Assembly: GCF_017795745.1 (NCBI RefSeq)
Contig: NZ_CP059067.1
Span: 4,340,001 to 4,404,000 of the forward strand
From: Rhizobacter sp. AJA081-3
GTDB taxonomy: Bacteria; Pseudomonadota; Gammaproteobacteria; Burkholderiales; Burkholderiaceae_C
Direction of reading: 5' to 3'
DNA length: 64,000 nt
The notes beneath the pieces were generated by a model, which did no database searches, was not told the DNA's origin, and was given only the letters and a program-made list of their open reading frames with translations. Shown piece by piece: positions 48,720 through 57,477 of this stretch; position 1 is the first letter of the stretch, and each line of letters begins with the position of its first letter. The translations under genes were made by a program, and so were the position numbers.

Positions 48720-49814
48720 TCAGGGATTGCCCGCGACTGCCGCCGAGCGTGGCGTGCACAGCGCCCCCACACCCCAGAGGCCGGCCACGATGGCGGCTGC
48801 ACCGCCCCACAACAGGGCGCTGGAGATCAGGTGCGCATGCCACAGCAACAGCGCCGTGGCGCCCAGCAGCAGCACGAACAACAAAGCTGCCGCCAGAGCA
48901 GCACGCGGCGGCAACGGCGGGTCGAAGCGCTGCACGGCCCGGATGTCGAAGGCCGGCTTGGGCCAGCGCGCCGCCACATCCGCGGGCCGCCAGCCGGGCG
49001 GCTTGAGCCACACGCGAAGTTTGTCGCCCCACGATGCGGCATGCCAGCTGTCCAGCGCGAGCTCGCGATAGACCTGCAGGTTGGCCCACAGCGGGTTCCA
49101 GTTGCGCAGCGGCGAGCGGGTGCCATAGACGCAGGCCTCGGCGTCGTCTTCCCCGATGAAGGTGCCGAACAGGCGATCCCAGACGATCAGGATGCCGCCG
49201 TAGTTGCGGTCGAGATAGCGGTCGTTCACGGCGTGGTGCACGCGGTGGTTGCTCGGCGCGCAGAACCAGCGGTCGAACCAGCCGAGCCGGCCGATCTGCT
49301 GCGTGTGCACCCAGTACTGGTAGAGCAGGTCGATCAGCGCGACGACGGCGAACACCAGCGGCGGCACGCCGGCCAGCGCCATCGGCAGGTAGAACAGCCA
49401 GCCGGCCACCCAGCCGCCGCTGGTCTGGCGCAGCGCGGTCGAGAGGTTGTAGTCCTCGCTCTGGTGGTGCACCGCATGCGAGGCCCAGAACAGCGCGATG
49501 CGGTGTCCGGCGCGGTGGTGCCAGTAGTAGAAGAAGTCGTAGGCGATCAGCGCACCGAACCACACCGCCGCCGAGTCCTTCGGCAGCGACCAGATCGCCA
49601 GGTGCTCATACACCGCCGTGTAGATGCCCAGCGTGAACAACGCGACGAACAGGCCGGTGATCTGGCTCATGATGCCCAGGCCGATGCTGTTCAGCGCGTC
49701 GTTCAGGCGGTAGGTGTCGCGACCGCGCGCACGGCCGACGGCGAACTCGAGGGCGATCAGCGACAGGAACACCGGCGTGGCCAGCACGATGACCTGCGGG
49801 CCGGTCAAACCCAT
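48720..49814 (-). CDS. Sterol desaturase/fatty acid hydroxylase-family membrane protein
   Basis: A 364-residue di-iron membrane oxygenase. Histidine boxes are HHRAGH (99-104), HAVHH (113-117) and NHRVHH near 195, the pattern of the FA-hydroxylase superfamily. About four membrane segments precede and link the boxes; the C-terminus adds two more hydrophobic segments after a soluble stretch, longer than the minimal family. The substrate is unknown (lipid, carotenoid or alkyl chain). The ATG at 49814 is 7 bp after the stop of the DTA-like gene. Confidence 0.87.
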   Translation of the reverse strand: MGLTGPQVIVLATPVFLSLIALEFAVGRARGRDTYRLNDALNSIGLGIMSQITGLFVALFTLGIYTAVYEHLAIWSLPKDSAAVWFGALIAYDFFYYWHHRAGHRIALFWASHAVHHQSEDYNLSTALRQTSGGWVAGWLFYLPMALAGVPPLVFAVVALIDLLYQYWVHTQQIGRLGWFDRWFCAPSNHRVHHAVNDRYLDRNYGGILIVWDRLFGTFIGEDDAEACVYGTRSPLRNWNPLWANLQVYRELALDSWHAASWGDKLRVWLKPPGWRPADVAARWPKPAFDIRAVQRFDPPLPPRAALAAALLFVLLLGATALLLWHAHLISSALLWGGAAAIVAGLWGVGALCTPRSAAVAGNP

Positions 49815-49821
49815 GTGGCCT

Positions 49822-50940
49822 TCACCTGATGCAGCCGCGCGCGTCCACCGGCCACAGCGCCTCGACACGGCCGGCCTCGAGCCCGCCGCGCACGCAGACG
49901 TAGTGGTCGTGCAGGTTGACGGTCGGGTCGCAGTGGCCGGGAATCAGCCAGACGGTATCGCCGAGCGCCGGCAATGCGTCCGCGCCGCGCCGGCGCAGGA
50001 TGCCGTGCTCGTCGCCGCCGTTGACGAACTCCACGTCGAGGCCTAGAACGCGCGGCAGCCCGGAGTCGATCGCGTGCGACTTGTGGCCAGCGTCGACCAC
50101 CACGTGCGAGGTGCCCGCGCTCATCACCTGGCTCTTGACGAAGAGCGCGTGCTCGAAGGCCGGCGCGTGCGGCGCACCGTGGTTGTCGGCATAGTCGCGG
50201 TCCATGAAGACGTAGCTGCCCGACTGCAATTCGCCGTACAGGCCGCTGGCGGCTTCCAGCATGAAAGTGCCGGTGCCCGCGCCGGTGACCAGCGGGCACG
50301 CGATGCCGGCGGAGGTGATGGCCGCCTGCGCCGCACGCGCCAGCCCGACGGCATGGCGGATCGCCGTTTCGCGCTCGGCCGGCGTGCGCAGGTGCTGCGC
50401 GCGGCCGTGATAGGCCTGCAACCCGGCGAAGCGCAGGCCGTGCGACACCACCTGGTGCGCGATGCCCACTGCGGCCGTCGGCGCGACGCCACAGCGGCCG
50501 TGGCCCACGTCGACCTCGACGAACACGTCGAGCATCGTGCAGGCCGCCTTCAGCGCCAGCGCGAGACGGTCGACGCCAAGGGCCGAGTCGACCGCCAACG
50601 CGAGCCGCACGCGGCCGGCCAGCGCGGCCAGGGCCGTGAGCTTGGCCGCGTCGATGACCTCGTTGCTGATGTAGATGTCGCTCACGCCGGCCTCGGCCAG
50701 CGCCTGCGCTTCCGAGAGCTTCTGCACGCACACGCCGACGGCGCCGGCGGCCATCTGCAGCCGGGCGATGGCCGCGCTCTTGTGCGTCTTGGCGTGCGGC
50801 CGCAGTCGCATGCCGTGCGTGCGCGCGAACTCGGCCATGCGCTGGATGTTGCGCTCCATCGCGTCGAGATCGATCACCAGGGCCGGGGTGTCGATGGCCG
50901 GCACCGCATCGCCGACCCGCGCGGCCTGCCCGAGATTCAT
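49822..50940 (-). CDS. DSD1/D-threonine aldolase-family PLP enzyme
   Basis: A 372-residue fold-type III PLP enzyme. The N-terminal TPALVIDLDAMERNIQRM and RPHAKTHKS (Lys51 as Schiff-base lysine) are diagnostic. Near the C-terminus His336-Cys337-Asp338 matches the metal-binding His-x-Asp reported for D-threonine aldolases; DSD1 serine dehydratases have a related His/Cys site. It would act on a D-3-hydroxyamino acid. The start at 50940 overlaps the phosphatase stop (ATGA). Confidence 0.87.
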   Translation of the reverse strand: MNLGQAARVGDAVPAIDTPALVIDLDAMERNIQRMAEFARTHGMRLRPHAKTHKSAAIARLQMAAGAVGVCVQKLSEAQALAEAGVSDIYISNEVIDAAKLTALAALAGRVRLALAVDSALGVDRLALALKAACTMLDVFVEVDVGHGRCGVAPTAAVGIAHQVVSHGLRFAGLQAYHGRAQHLRTPAERETAIRHAVGLARAAQAAITSAGIACPLVTGAGTGTFMLEAASGLYGELQSGSYVFMDRDYADNHGAPHAPAFEHALFVKSQVMSAGTSHVVVDAGHKSHAIDSGLPRVLGLDVEFVNGGDEHGILRRRGADALPALGDTVWLIPGHCDPTVNLHDHYVCVRGGLEAGRVEALWPVDARGCIR

Positions 50941-51638
50941 GCGGTACTCCCGAGTGCGGCGCGGTTCGCGCCGGCGTCGCTGAATTCGTCGTGCACCGCG
51001 CCGTCGAGGTGGCCGGTATCGGCCCAGCCGACCAGCGTGAGGCCTTGCGGCGTGTGCAGCAGGCGGTTGATGCTCGCGTTGCCGAGCTGCCAGGAGCGCG
51101 GCGCGCGCAGGTCCACCCGGGTGGCGGCGCGGTACAGGCAGTCGAGCACGCCGCCGTGGGCGACCATGGCCACCACCTCGCCCGGGTGGCGTTCCGCCAG
51201 CGCGGTGATGCAGCCCACGCAACGTTCGTAGAAATCGGAAAGCACCTCGCCGCCCACCGGGCCGAAGTCGGGGTCGCGGCGGCGCCAGCGTTCGCTCTCG
51301 ACCGGGTGATCGCGCTCGATCTCGGCCCAGGTCAGCCCTTCGAAGACGCCGAAGGCGCGCTCGCGCAGCCCGGTGTCGGTGACCACGTCGAGCGCGCAGG
51401 CCGCGGCCACCGCCTGCGCGGTCTGCAGCGCACGCTGCAGGTCGCTGCTGTAGACCACGCTGATGCCTTCGTCGGCCAGCGCCTGGCCGAGGCGCCGCGC
51501 CTGCCACAGGCCCTTGTCGTTGAGCGGCACATCGAGCTGGCCCTGGATGCGCGTGTCGACGTTCCACGCCGTCTCGCCATGCCGGATGGCCACGATTCGG
51601 GTGAGCTGGCCGGCGGCGGAATCGGTCATGGCGTGCAT
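50937..51638 (-). CDS. Histidine phosphatase family protein
   Basis: A 233-residue branch-1 histidine phosphatase. The catalytic RHGET is near residue 19 (IVAIRHGETAWN). YSSDLQRALQTAQ and ERAFGVFEGLTWAEIE are typical of the phosphoglycerate mutase/CobC-like group, and VAHGGVLDCLYR supplies the second catalytic histidine. The substrate is not predictable. It overlaps the following gene by 4 bp. The start could be 51638 or the ATG at 51629. Confidence 0.9.
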   Translation of the reverse strand: MHAMTDSAAGQLTRIVAIRHGETAWNVDTRIQGQLDVPLNDKGLWQARRLGQALADEGISVVYSSDLQRALQTAQAVAAACALDVVTDTGLRERAFGVFEGLTWAEIERDHPVESERWRRRDPDFGPVGGEVLSDFYERCVGCITALAERHPGEVVAMVAHGGVLDCLYRAATRVDLRAPRSWQLGNASINRLLHTPQGLTLVGWADTGHLDGAVHDEFSDAGANRAALGSTA

Positions 51639-51640
51639 GA

Positions 51641-52267
51641 TCAGCCGGCCAGACGACGGTTCAGCGTGTAGGTGCCCGAGTGCATCGCCTCGGCCAGCAC
51701 GTGCGGGTAGATCGCCGCGCGCGCCTGCGCGCCGGTGAACGCGCCCTCGATCGGCGCGCGCGCCACGTCCAGCGCATAGAGCGTGAAGACGTAGTGATGC
51801 ACCAGCGAATCGTTGAAAGGTGGGAACGGCCCGTCGTAACCGAAGTAGTCGCCGCCCCGCTCGGCGTCGCCGGCAAACCAGCCGGTGTAGTCGTTCAGGC
51901 CGTGGCGCGCGCCATGCAGCGTCGCCGGCCCGCCCTTGCCGCGCGGTGTGAAGCCGCGGCTGAACTCGCCTTCAGTGATCGTCGACAGGCTGGCGGGCAG
52001 GTCGACCATCACCCAGTGGAAGAAATCCACGCGCGGCAGGTCCTCGGGCACCTCGCGGTCGGTCCGGTTGACATCGTCGCCGCGGCTGGGCACGTCGAAG
52101 TCATGGCAGATCAGCGCGAAGGAGCGCGTGCCGGCCGGCACCTCGCTCCAGGCGAAATGCGGGTTCAGGTTGTCGGAGAAGCCCACCCCGCTGTCCAGCA
52201 GACGGCCCGCCGCGTAGCGTGCCGGAATGCGTTCACCATCGACCCAGCTGTTGCTCCACAGTCGCAT
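51641..52267 (-). CDS. YbhB/YbcL (PEBP) family protein
   Basis: A 208-residue phosphatidylethanolamine-binding-protein fold. NPHFAWSEVPAGTRSFALICHDFDVPSRGDD and DFFHWVMVDLPAS are the ligand-site regions, followed by a glycine-rich GGDYFGYDGPFPP. It lacks a clear signal peptide. Bacterial members have no settled function. The ATG at 52267 begins the conserved region and lies 10 bp after the DUF1840 stop; the upstream open frame is not similar to the family. Confidence 0.87.
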   Translation of the reverse strand: MRLWSNSWVDGERIPARYAAGRLLDSGVGFSDNLNPHFAWSEVPAGTRSFALICHDFDVPSRGDDVNRTDREVPEDLPRVDFFHWVMVDLPASLSTITEGEFSRGFTPRGKGGPATLHGARHGLNDYTGWFAGDAERGGDYFGYDGPFPPFNDSLVHHYVFTLYALDVARAPIEGAFTGAQARAAIYPHVLAEAMHSGTYTLNRRLAG

Positions 52268-52277
52268 GTGCTTGTCC

Positions 52278-52601
52278 TCAGATGCCCCAGACGATGTCCT
52301 TGCCGTCGGCATGGGCCCGCTTCATCATCTCGATCAGCGGCCAGGCGCGCTGGCGAAGCGAAACGCCCTCGCGCGGGGGCAGCGTGCGGCCTTCCGCCTG
52401 CGCCTCGCGTTCGGCGCGTGCACGCGCTTCGTCGTCCTCGGCCACCGCCCGCTCGATCGCCGCCATCGCCGCCGGCATGGCCGCGGGCTCGATGATCCCC
52501 TGGGCCGCCGGCTCCTTGCCGATGATGCGCAGCACCTGATCGCCGGACGGACCCATCATGATCAGGTCGCCCGCTGCCTTGGATTTGAACTTGTAGATCA
52601 T
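52278..52601 (-). CDS. DUF1840 protein
   Basis: A 107-residue soluble protein with MIYKFKSKAAGDLIMMGPSGDQVLRIIGK at the N-terminus and PLIEMMKRAHADGKDIVWG at the C-terminus, both characteristic of DUF1840, a small Betaproteobacterial family of unknown role. The centre is acidic and alanine-rich. Its ATG overlaps the stop of the preceding methyltransferase (ATGA), implying coupled translation. Confidence 0.88.
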   Translation of the reverse strand: MIYKFKSKAAGDLIMMGPSGDQVLRIIGKEPAAQGIIEPAAMPAAMAAIERAVAEDDEARARAEREAQAEGRTLPPREGVSLRQRAWPLIEMMKRAHADGKDIVWGI

Positions 52602-53860
52602 GGGTGGGGTTCGTACATGTACGCGCGGTTGAAGGGGTAGTCCGATTGTGCTCCGCGCAACGGGCCGCCGGCCGGGTCGCCGCCGGGTCGCGATGCGAGC
52701 ATCTGGAACAAAGCGATCCAGCCCTGCTCGAAACACATCGCGCTGCCGGCCAGGTAGAGCCGGAAGGCGCGCACCACGCGTTCGCCGGCGATGCTGCGCG
52801 CCGTGTCGAGCTGGGCCTCGAGCGCATCGCTCCAGGCCCACAGCGTGCGCGCGTAGTGCGGGCGCAGGTTTTCCACGTCCAGCGGCTCCAGGCCCTGCTC
52901 GGACATAGAGCGCAGCACCTGCGACACGTGCAGCAACTCGCCTCCGGGGAAGATGTAGCGGTCGATGAAGTCGCCCAGGCCCGCGCCGAGCCGGTCATTG
53001 CGTGTGCCGCCGGCGGTGATGCCGTGGTTCATCAGCAACCCGCCCGGGCGCAGCAGGCGTTGGATCTTGGCGAAGTACTGCGGCAGCCGCGCCAGACCGA
53101 CGTGCTCGAACATGCCCACCGATGCGATCTTGTCGAAGGGCTCGTCCTCGGGCAGATCGCGGTAGTCGAGCAGCCGCATGCTGACGCGGCCGCGCAGGCC
53201 GCGCGCTTCGATCAGGCCGTTCACATGCGCGTGCTGGTGCCGGCTGAGCGTGATGCCGTGCGCGCGCACGCCGTAGTGCTCGGCCGCCCACAGCAGCAGC
53301 CCGCCCCAGCCGGCGCCGATGTCGAGGAAACGATCGCCCTCGCGCAGCATCAGCTTGCGGCAGATGTGGTCGAGCTTGGCCTCCTGCGCCTGCGCGAGCG
53401 CCATGCCCGCGTCGCGGTAGTAGGCGCAGGAATAGACGCGCCGCGGGTCCAGCCACAGCGCGTAGAAGTCGTCCGACACGTCGTAGTGGAACTGCACCTG
53501 CTGGGCGTCCGCCTGCGGCAGGTGGCGGCGGCGTGATCGCAGGCCTCGCATCAGCTCCCGCCACCAGACCAGCGGTGCGGCGCGGGCGTCGACCTGGGTC
53601 GGGTCCTCGCCGATCATCTGTGCGGCGATGGCCACGATGTCGCGCAACGCGCCGTCGATGTCGAGCCGGCCCTCGACGTAGTCTTCGCCGACACGCCCCA
53701 CCTGCCCGGTGGCCAGGTGTACCAGGGATGACAGGCGTTCGAGACGCAACGTGACCGCGGCGCGCGCCGGCCCGAAGCGGCGCCCGCCGGGCAAGGCCAC
53801 GGCCAGGGGCAGATCGAGACCGGCAAGCCGGCGTTCGACGGCGGCATCCAGGGTACCCAT
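52598..53860 (-). CDS. Cyclopropane-fatty-acyl-phospholipid synthase family methyltransferase
   Basis: A 420-residue SAM-dependent enzyme. After an N-terminal lipid-binding domain come FHYDVSDDFYALWLDP, the SAM motif LDIGAGWGGLLLWAAEHYGV, GITLSRHQ and SVGMFEHVG, the last containing the acidic residue that helps bind bicarbonate in CFA synthases. It probably adds a methylene or methyl group to unsaturated membrane acyl chains. More than one such enzyme is common, so the exact product is uncertain. The ATG at 53860 begins the family N-terminus. Confidence 0.88.
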   Translation of the reverse strand: MGTLDAAVERRLAGLDLPLAVALPGGRRFGPARAAVTLRLERLSSLVHLATGQVGRVGEDYVEGRLDIDGALRDIVAIAAQMIGEDPTQVDARAAPLVWWRELMRGLRSRRRHLPQADAQQVQFHYDVSDDFYALWLDPRRVYSCAYYRDAGMALAQAQEAKLDHICRKLMLREGDRFLDIGAGWGGLLLWAAEHYGVRAHGITLSRHQHAHVNGLIEARGLRGRVSMRLLDYRDLPEDEPFDKIASVGMFEHVGLARLPQYFAKIQRLLRPGGLLMNHGITAGGTRNDRLGAGLGDFIDRYIFPGGELLHVSQVLRSMSEQGLEPLDVENLRPHYARTLWAWSDALEAQLDTARSIAGERVVRAFRLYLAGSAMCFEQGWIALFQMLASRPGGDPAGGPLRGAQSDYPFNRAYMYEPHP

Positions 53861-53919
53861 GCGCAAGCTCCTTGCGCCGGGACTCTACAAACTCGCGGGG
53901 CGCTTGGCGAGGAGCCGGC

Positions 53920-56034
53920 TCAATCCCGCACTGCGGCGCCGGGCTGGACGCGGGAGGCACGACGGCGCGGCAGCGGCACGACGCGGCGATCGGCGGCGGG
54001 TGCCAGCAGCGCCTCGAAACTCTTCACGTCCAGCGCGGGCGCGAACAGATAGCCCTGGAACTCGTGGCAGCCCGCCTGGCGCAGGAACTGGCGCTGCGCT
54101 TCTGTCTCCACGCCCTCGGCGATGACCTGGATGTCCAGCGCGCGGCCGAGATTGATGATGGCGTTGACGATGCTGGCGTCACTCGTGTCACCGGGCAGGT
54201 CCATCACGAAGCTGCGATCGATCTTCAGCCGCCCGATCGGCAGCCGCTTGAGGTAGCCCAGGCTGGAGTATCCGGTGCCAAAGTCGTCGATGGCCAGCAG
54301 CACGCCGATTTCGGCCAGCGCGTGCAAGCGCGCCAGCGTGTCCTCCACGTCCTGGATCAGGATGGACTCGGTGAGCTCGAGTTCGAGCAGCCGGCCGGGC
54401 AGGCCGGCGGCACGCAGCGTGCTGGCCACGCCGTCGACGAAGCCAGGCTGGCGGAACTGCAGCGCCGACACGTTCACCGACATGCGCATCGGCATGCCGC
54501 CGGCGTGCCACTGCGCGGCCTGGGCGACGGCCTGGCGCAGCACCCAGTCACCGATCGCGACGATGAAGCCGCTCTCTTCGGCCACCGGAATGAAACGCCC
54601 GGGCGGCACTTCGCCGAGTTCGGGATCGCGCCAGCGGATCAGCGCCTCGGCGCCGATCACTGTGCCGGTGGCCAGATCGATCTGCGGCTGGTAGTGCAGC
54701 CGGAAGCGCTGCTGCGTCAGCGCCTGCCGCATCGCGTGGTCGAGTTGCATGCGCGTGCGCAGGTCGGCATCGCCGGCGTGGCTGCGCACGGTGTGGAAAC
54801 GGAAGCCGGCGCGGCCGGCCTGCTTGACCTCGCGCATCGCTGCGTCGGCGCGGCCGAGCAGGCCGTCCATGTCCGACCCGTCGGCCGGGTGCAGCGCGAT
54901 CCCGACGCTGGCCGTGACGGTGAAGCTCAGGCCGTCGAGCGTGAACGGGCGCTGCAGCGCCTCCATCACGCGGCGCGCAGCGGCTTCGGCGCCGGCGGCG
55001 TCGGAGCGTTGCGCAAGCAGCACGAACTCATCGGCGCCCAGGCGTGCCACGGTGTCGATCTGCCGCACGCCTGCCGTCAGGCGCTCTGCCACCTCGACGA
55101 GCACGCGGTCGCCGAAGGCGTGGCCGAGCGTGTCATTGATGTGCTTGAAGTGGTCGAGGTTCAGCAGCAGCAGGGCGAAGGGCGCCCCCTCGCGCTGAGC
55201 GAGCGCCAGCGCCCGCTCGATGCGTTCGCCCAGCAGCCCTCGGTTGGGCAGGCCGGTCAGCGTGTCGGTGTGCGAGAGCTTCTCGATGCGCAGCGAGGCG
55301 GCGATTCGGTCGGTGATGTCACGGTACGAGAACACGCGGCCGATCGGCCGGCCGCCGCTGCACTGGGGCAAGGTGATGCGCTCGATCACCTTGCCCGAGT
55401 GCAGCTCCAGCACGTCGCTGGCCTGCAGCATGGTCGCCTCTTCCACGGCGGCCAGACGACGCATGTAGGCAGCCGGGTCGGTGACGCTGCGGCGCATCCA
55501 GTCGAGCACGGCGTCGTCATCGCGGTTCGTCAGCAGGTCCTGCGGCACGCCCCACAGGTCGGCAAAGCGGCGGTTGCAGTGGCGGATGCGGCCGGCCAGG
55601 TCGGTAACGAGGATGCCGTCGGCCGTCGATTCGAGCGTGGCCGAGAGCTCGGCGGCGGCGAGTTCGAGTTCCCGCTCGACGCGCACCTGCGCGCTGCGGT
55701 CGTTCAGCGCGACGAGGTAGTAGTCGGCGCCGCCGAGTTCGATGCGCTCGATGCGGCGGCTCACCGGCACCGCTGTGCCGTCGAAGCGGCGCACGAAGGT
55801 GTCGGACGACAGCCGCTCATGGTGTCCTGCAGCCGCCTCTTCCCAGAAGCACAGGTCTTCGGGCGTGGCGGCCAGCGTCAGCGCCGCGTTGCCGATCAGC
55901 TGCGCGCGCTCGCAGCCCAGCAGTTGCGCGGCCGGGCCATTGGCCGATACGACCCGCAGCGTGGCGGCATCGACCATCCACACCGCATGCGGCATGGCGT
56001 CGATCAGCGTGTGCCAGTCGGCGCGCAAGGTCAT
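53920..56034 (-). CDS. PAS-PAS-GGDEF-EAL cyclic-di-GMP protein
   Basis: A 704-residue cytosolic protein. Two PAS domains (about 5-115 and 125-245) are followed by a GGDEF-type domain (about 250-415) whose signature is GADEF at 333-337, and by an EAL domain (about 430-690). The EAL residues look complete: EALIRW (463), ELTES, IDDFGTGYSSLGYLKRL, KIDRSFV and EGVETEAQ. Phosphodiesterase activity is therefore likely, with the GADEF domain regulatory or weakly active. No signal or membrane segments are seen. It is coupled to the HD-GYP gene by an ATGA overlap. Confidence 0.93.
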   Translation of the reverse strand: MTLRADWHTLIDAMPHAVWMVDAATLRVVSANGPAAQLLGCERAQLIGNAALTLAATPEDLCFWEEAAAGHHERLSSDTFVRRFDGTAVPVSRRIERIELGGADYYLVALNDRSAQVRVERELELAAAELSATLESTADGILVTDLAGRIRHCNRRFADLWGVPQDLLTNRDDDAVLDWMRRSVTDPAAYMRRLAAVEEATMLQASDVLELHSGKVIERITLPQCSGGRPIGRVFSYRDITDRIAASLRIEKLSHTDTLTGLPNRGLLGERIERALALAQREGAPFALLLLNLDHFKHINDTLGHAFGDRVLVEVAERLTAGVRQIDTVARLGADEFVLLAQRSDAAGAEAAARRVMEALQRPFTLDGLSFTVTASVGIALHPADGSDMDGLLGRADAAMREVKQAGRAGFRFHTVRSHAGDADLRTRMQLDHAMRQALTQQRFRLHYQPQIDLATGTVIGAEALIRWRDPELGEVPPGRFIPVAEESGFIVAIGDWVLRQAVAQAAQWHAGGMPMRMSVNVSALQFRQPGFVDGVASTLRAAGLPGRLLELELTESILIQDVEDTLARLHALAEIGVLLAIDDFGTGYSSLGYLKRLPIGRLKIDRSFVMDLPGDTSDASIVNAIINLGRALDIQVIAEGVETEAQRQFLRQAGCHEFQGYLFAPALDVKSFEALLAPAADRRVVPLPRRRASRVQPGAAVRD

Positions 56035-57308
56035 TGCTCGTGGTCGCTCTCGCGCGCCGGCTCGAAGAAGTAGGCCACGCGCGGGCGCGGTGACAGGTAG
56101 GCCAGCGTATTCGGCGGCAGCTGCTGCGGGCGCAGGCTGCGGCGGATGCCCAGGCCCTCGGTTCGCTCCAGGTCCAGGATCAGCGCCTCGTCGCGCGGCA
56201 CCTTGGGCTCGTGGACCAGCACGCGGGGCTTGAGGGGGCGGCTGGAGTTGACGGAGACCACCAGCGCGTATCTGTCGTCGGTGAGTTGCACGGTCGAGCC
56301 GGGCGGGTAGACGCCCATCATCTTGATGAAGGCGCCGAGGATGGCCGTGTCGAACTTGCTCTTGGACTGCGCGAACAGCATCGACAGCGACTCGTGCGGC
56401 GTCATCGCCTTCGCGGTGATGTTCGGATTGCACAGGTTGTCGTAGCGATTGACCAGCGCGACGATGCGCGACAGCGCCGACATGCGATCGGTGTTCAGCT
56501 TCAGCGGGAAGCCGCTGCCGTCGGCGTGTTCGTGGTGCTGTGCGATGACCAGCGAGGCGCCGGGGCTCAGGCCCATCTTGCGCGCCTGCACGATGCCCAT
56601 GGCCACGTGCTCCTCGTACAGCCGCTGTTCTGCCGCCGTGAAGTGCTCTTCGCGGTGGCGCACGCGGTCAGGCAGGTCGAGCTTGCCGATGTCGTGCATC
56701 AGCGAGCCGACGCCCAGGTCGATCATGTCCGCTTCGGCCAGGCCGAAGGTGCGGCCCATCAGCATGGAGATCAGCGTGACGTTCAGCGCATGCGCCGACG
56801 GCTTGTCGCTGGCCGCATCGGAGAGCAGCCGGATGCACAGGTCCTGCTCGCCGAGCATCTTGTCGACCAGTGCCCGGGCCAGCGCGGTGGCATGCGCCGC
56901 GGCTTCGGCCGGTTTCGTGACGACGAGGTCGACGGCATGCTTGAGCTCGCGTGCGGCCTCGGCGAACTGGCGCTCGCATTGCAGCAGGCCGGCGCGCTGT
57001 TCGGCCAGCTGGCGACGCAGTTCATTGCGCGCCTTGGCTTCGGGCGACTCCTGTGGCGCCGCGGGGGCGCTCGCCGCGGGAACGGATTCCGCCGCGCCCG
57101 TTGCAGTGTCGCCGAGCTCGCTCTGCTGGCTGCTCCAGCGCACGTGCTTCAGCCCGAGTGCGCGGATCGTGCTGATCTGGTCTTCGGAGGCAATTCGGAA
57201 GCTGCTCAGAGGAAACGGATGCGCGAGCCATCCCAGGTCCAGGTGGACGAACATGCCCACGCGCAGCGCGGCGACGTCGATGGTTTCTTGGGCGGTGGCA
57301 GTGGACAT
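56031..57308 (-). CDS. HD-GYP cyclic-di-GMP phosphodiesterase with DUF3391
   Basis: A 425-residue protein. The N-terminal DUF3391 contains LRVGMFVHLDLGWLAHPFPLSSF. A charged alanine-rich linker and a helical region (90-160) follow. The HD-GYP domain has His173 (AHALNV), His205-Asp206 (LMHDIGKLDLP), His258-His259 and DGSGFP at 263-268, the usual GYP reading GFP. It hydrolyses cyclic-di-GMP with a di- or tri-nuclear metal site. It is the first gene of a minus-strand run and divergent from pcaI (169-bp gap). Confidence 0.92.
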   Translation of the reverse strand: MSTATAQETIDVAALRVGMFVHLDLGWLAHPFPLSSFRIASEDQISTIRALGLKHVRWSSQQSELGDTATGAAESVPAASAPAAPQESPEAKARNELRRQLAEQRAGLLQCERQFAEAARELKHAVDLVVTKPAEAAAHATALARALVDKMLGEQDLCIRLLSDAASDKPSAHALNVTLISMLMGRTFGLAEADMIDLGVGSLMHDIGKLDLPDRVRHREEHFTAAEQRLYEEHVAMGIVQARKMGLSPGASLVIAQHHEHADGSGFPLKLNTDRMSALSRIVALVNRYDNLCNPNITAKAMTPHESLSMLFAQSKSKFDTAILGAFIKMMGVYPPGSTVQLTDDRYALVVSVNSSRPLKPRVLVHEPKVPRDEALILDLERTEGLGIRRSLRPQQLPPNTLAYLSPRPRVAYFFEPARESDHEQ

Positions 57309-57424
57309 GGCGTGACCGGAACGGCAGCCCCCCGCGGGGCTTGCGTGTTGTTTCGGCACGCCAGGGAGCCACTTGAGCGGCGGTCTTGCGCAGCATGCCC
57401 GGCCTCCCCTACACTGTTCATTAT

Positions 57425-57440
57425 TAGAACCTAGGTTCTA
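57425..57440. promoter_or_regulatory. 16-bp perfect palindrome upstream of pcaI
   Basis: TAGAACCTAGGTTCTA is fully self-complementary. It lies 37 bp before the pcaI ATG in an AT-rich pocket. A possible -10 TATATA overlaps its right end (57439-57444), with a weak -35 (TGTTCA, 57415-57420). The placement suggests a repressor operator for pcaIJF and possibly for the divergent HD-GYP gene. The cognate regulator is not identified. Confidence 0.6.
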
Positions 57441-57477
57441 TATACGAACACACTCTACCCCCTTCGAGACAGCCTCC

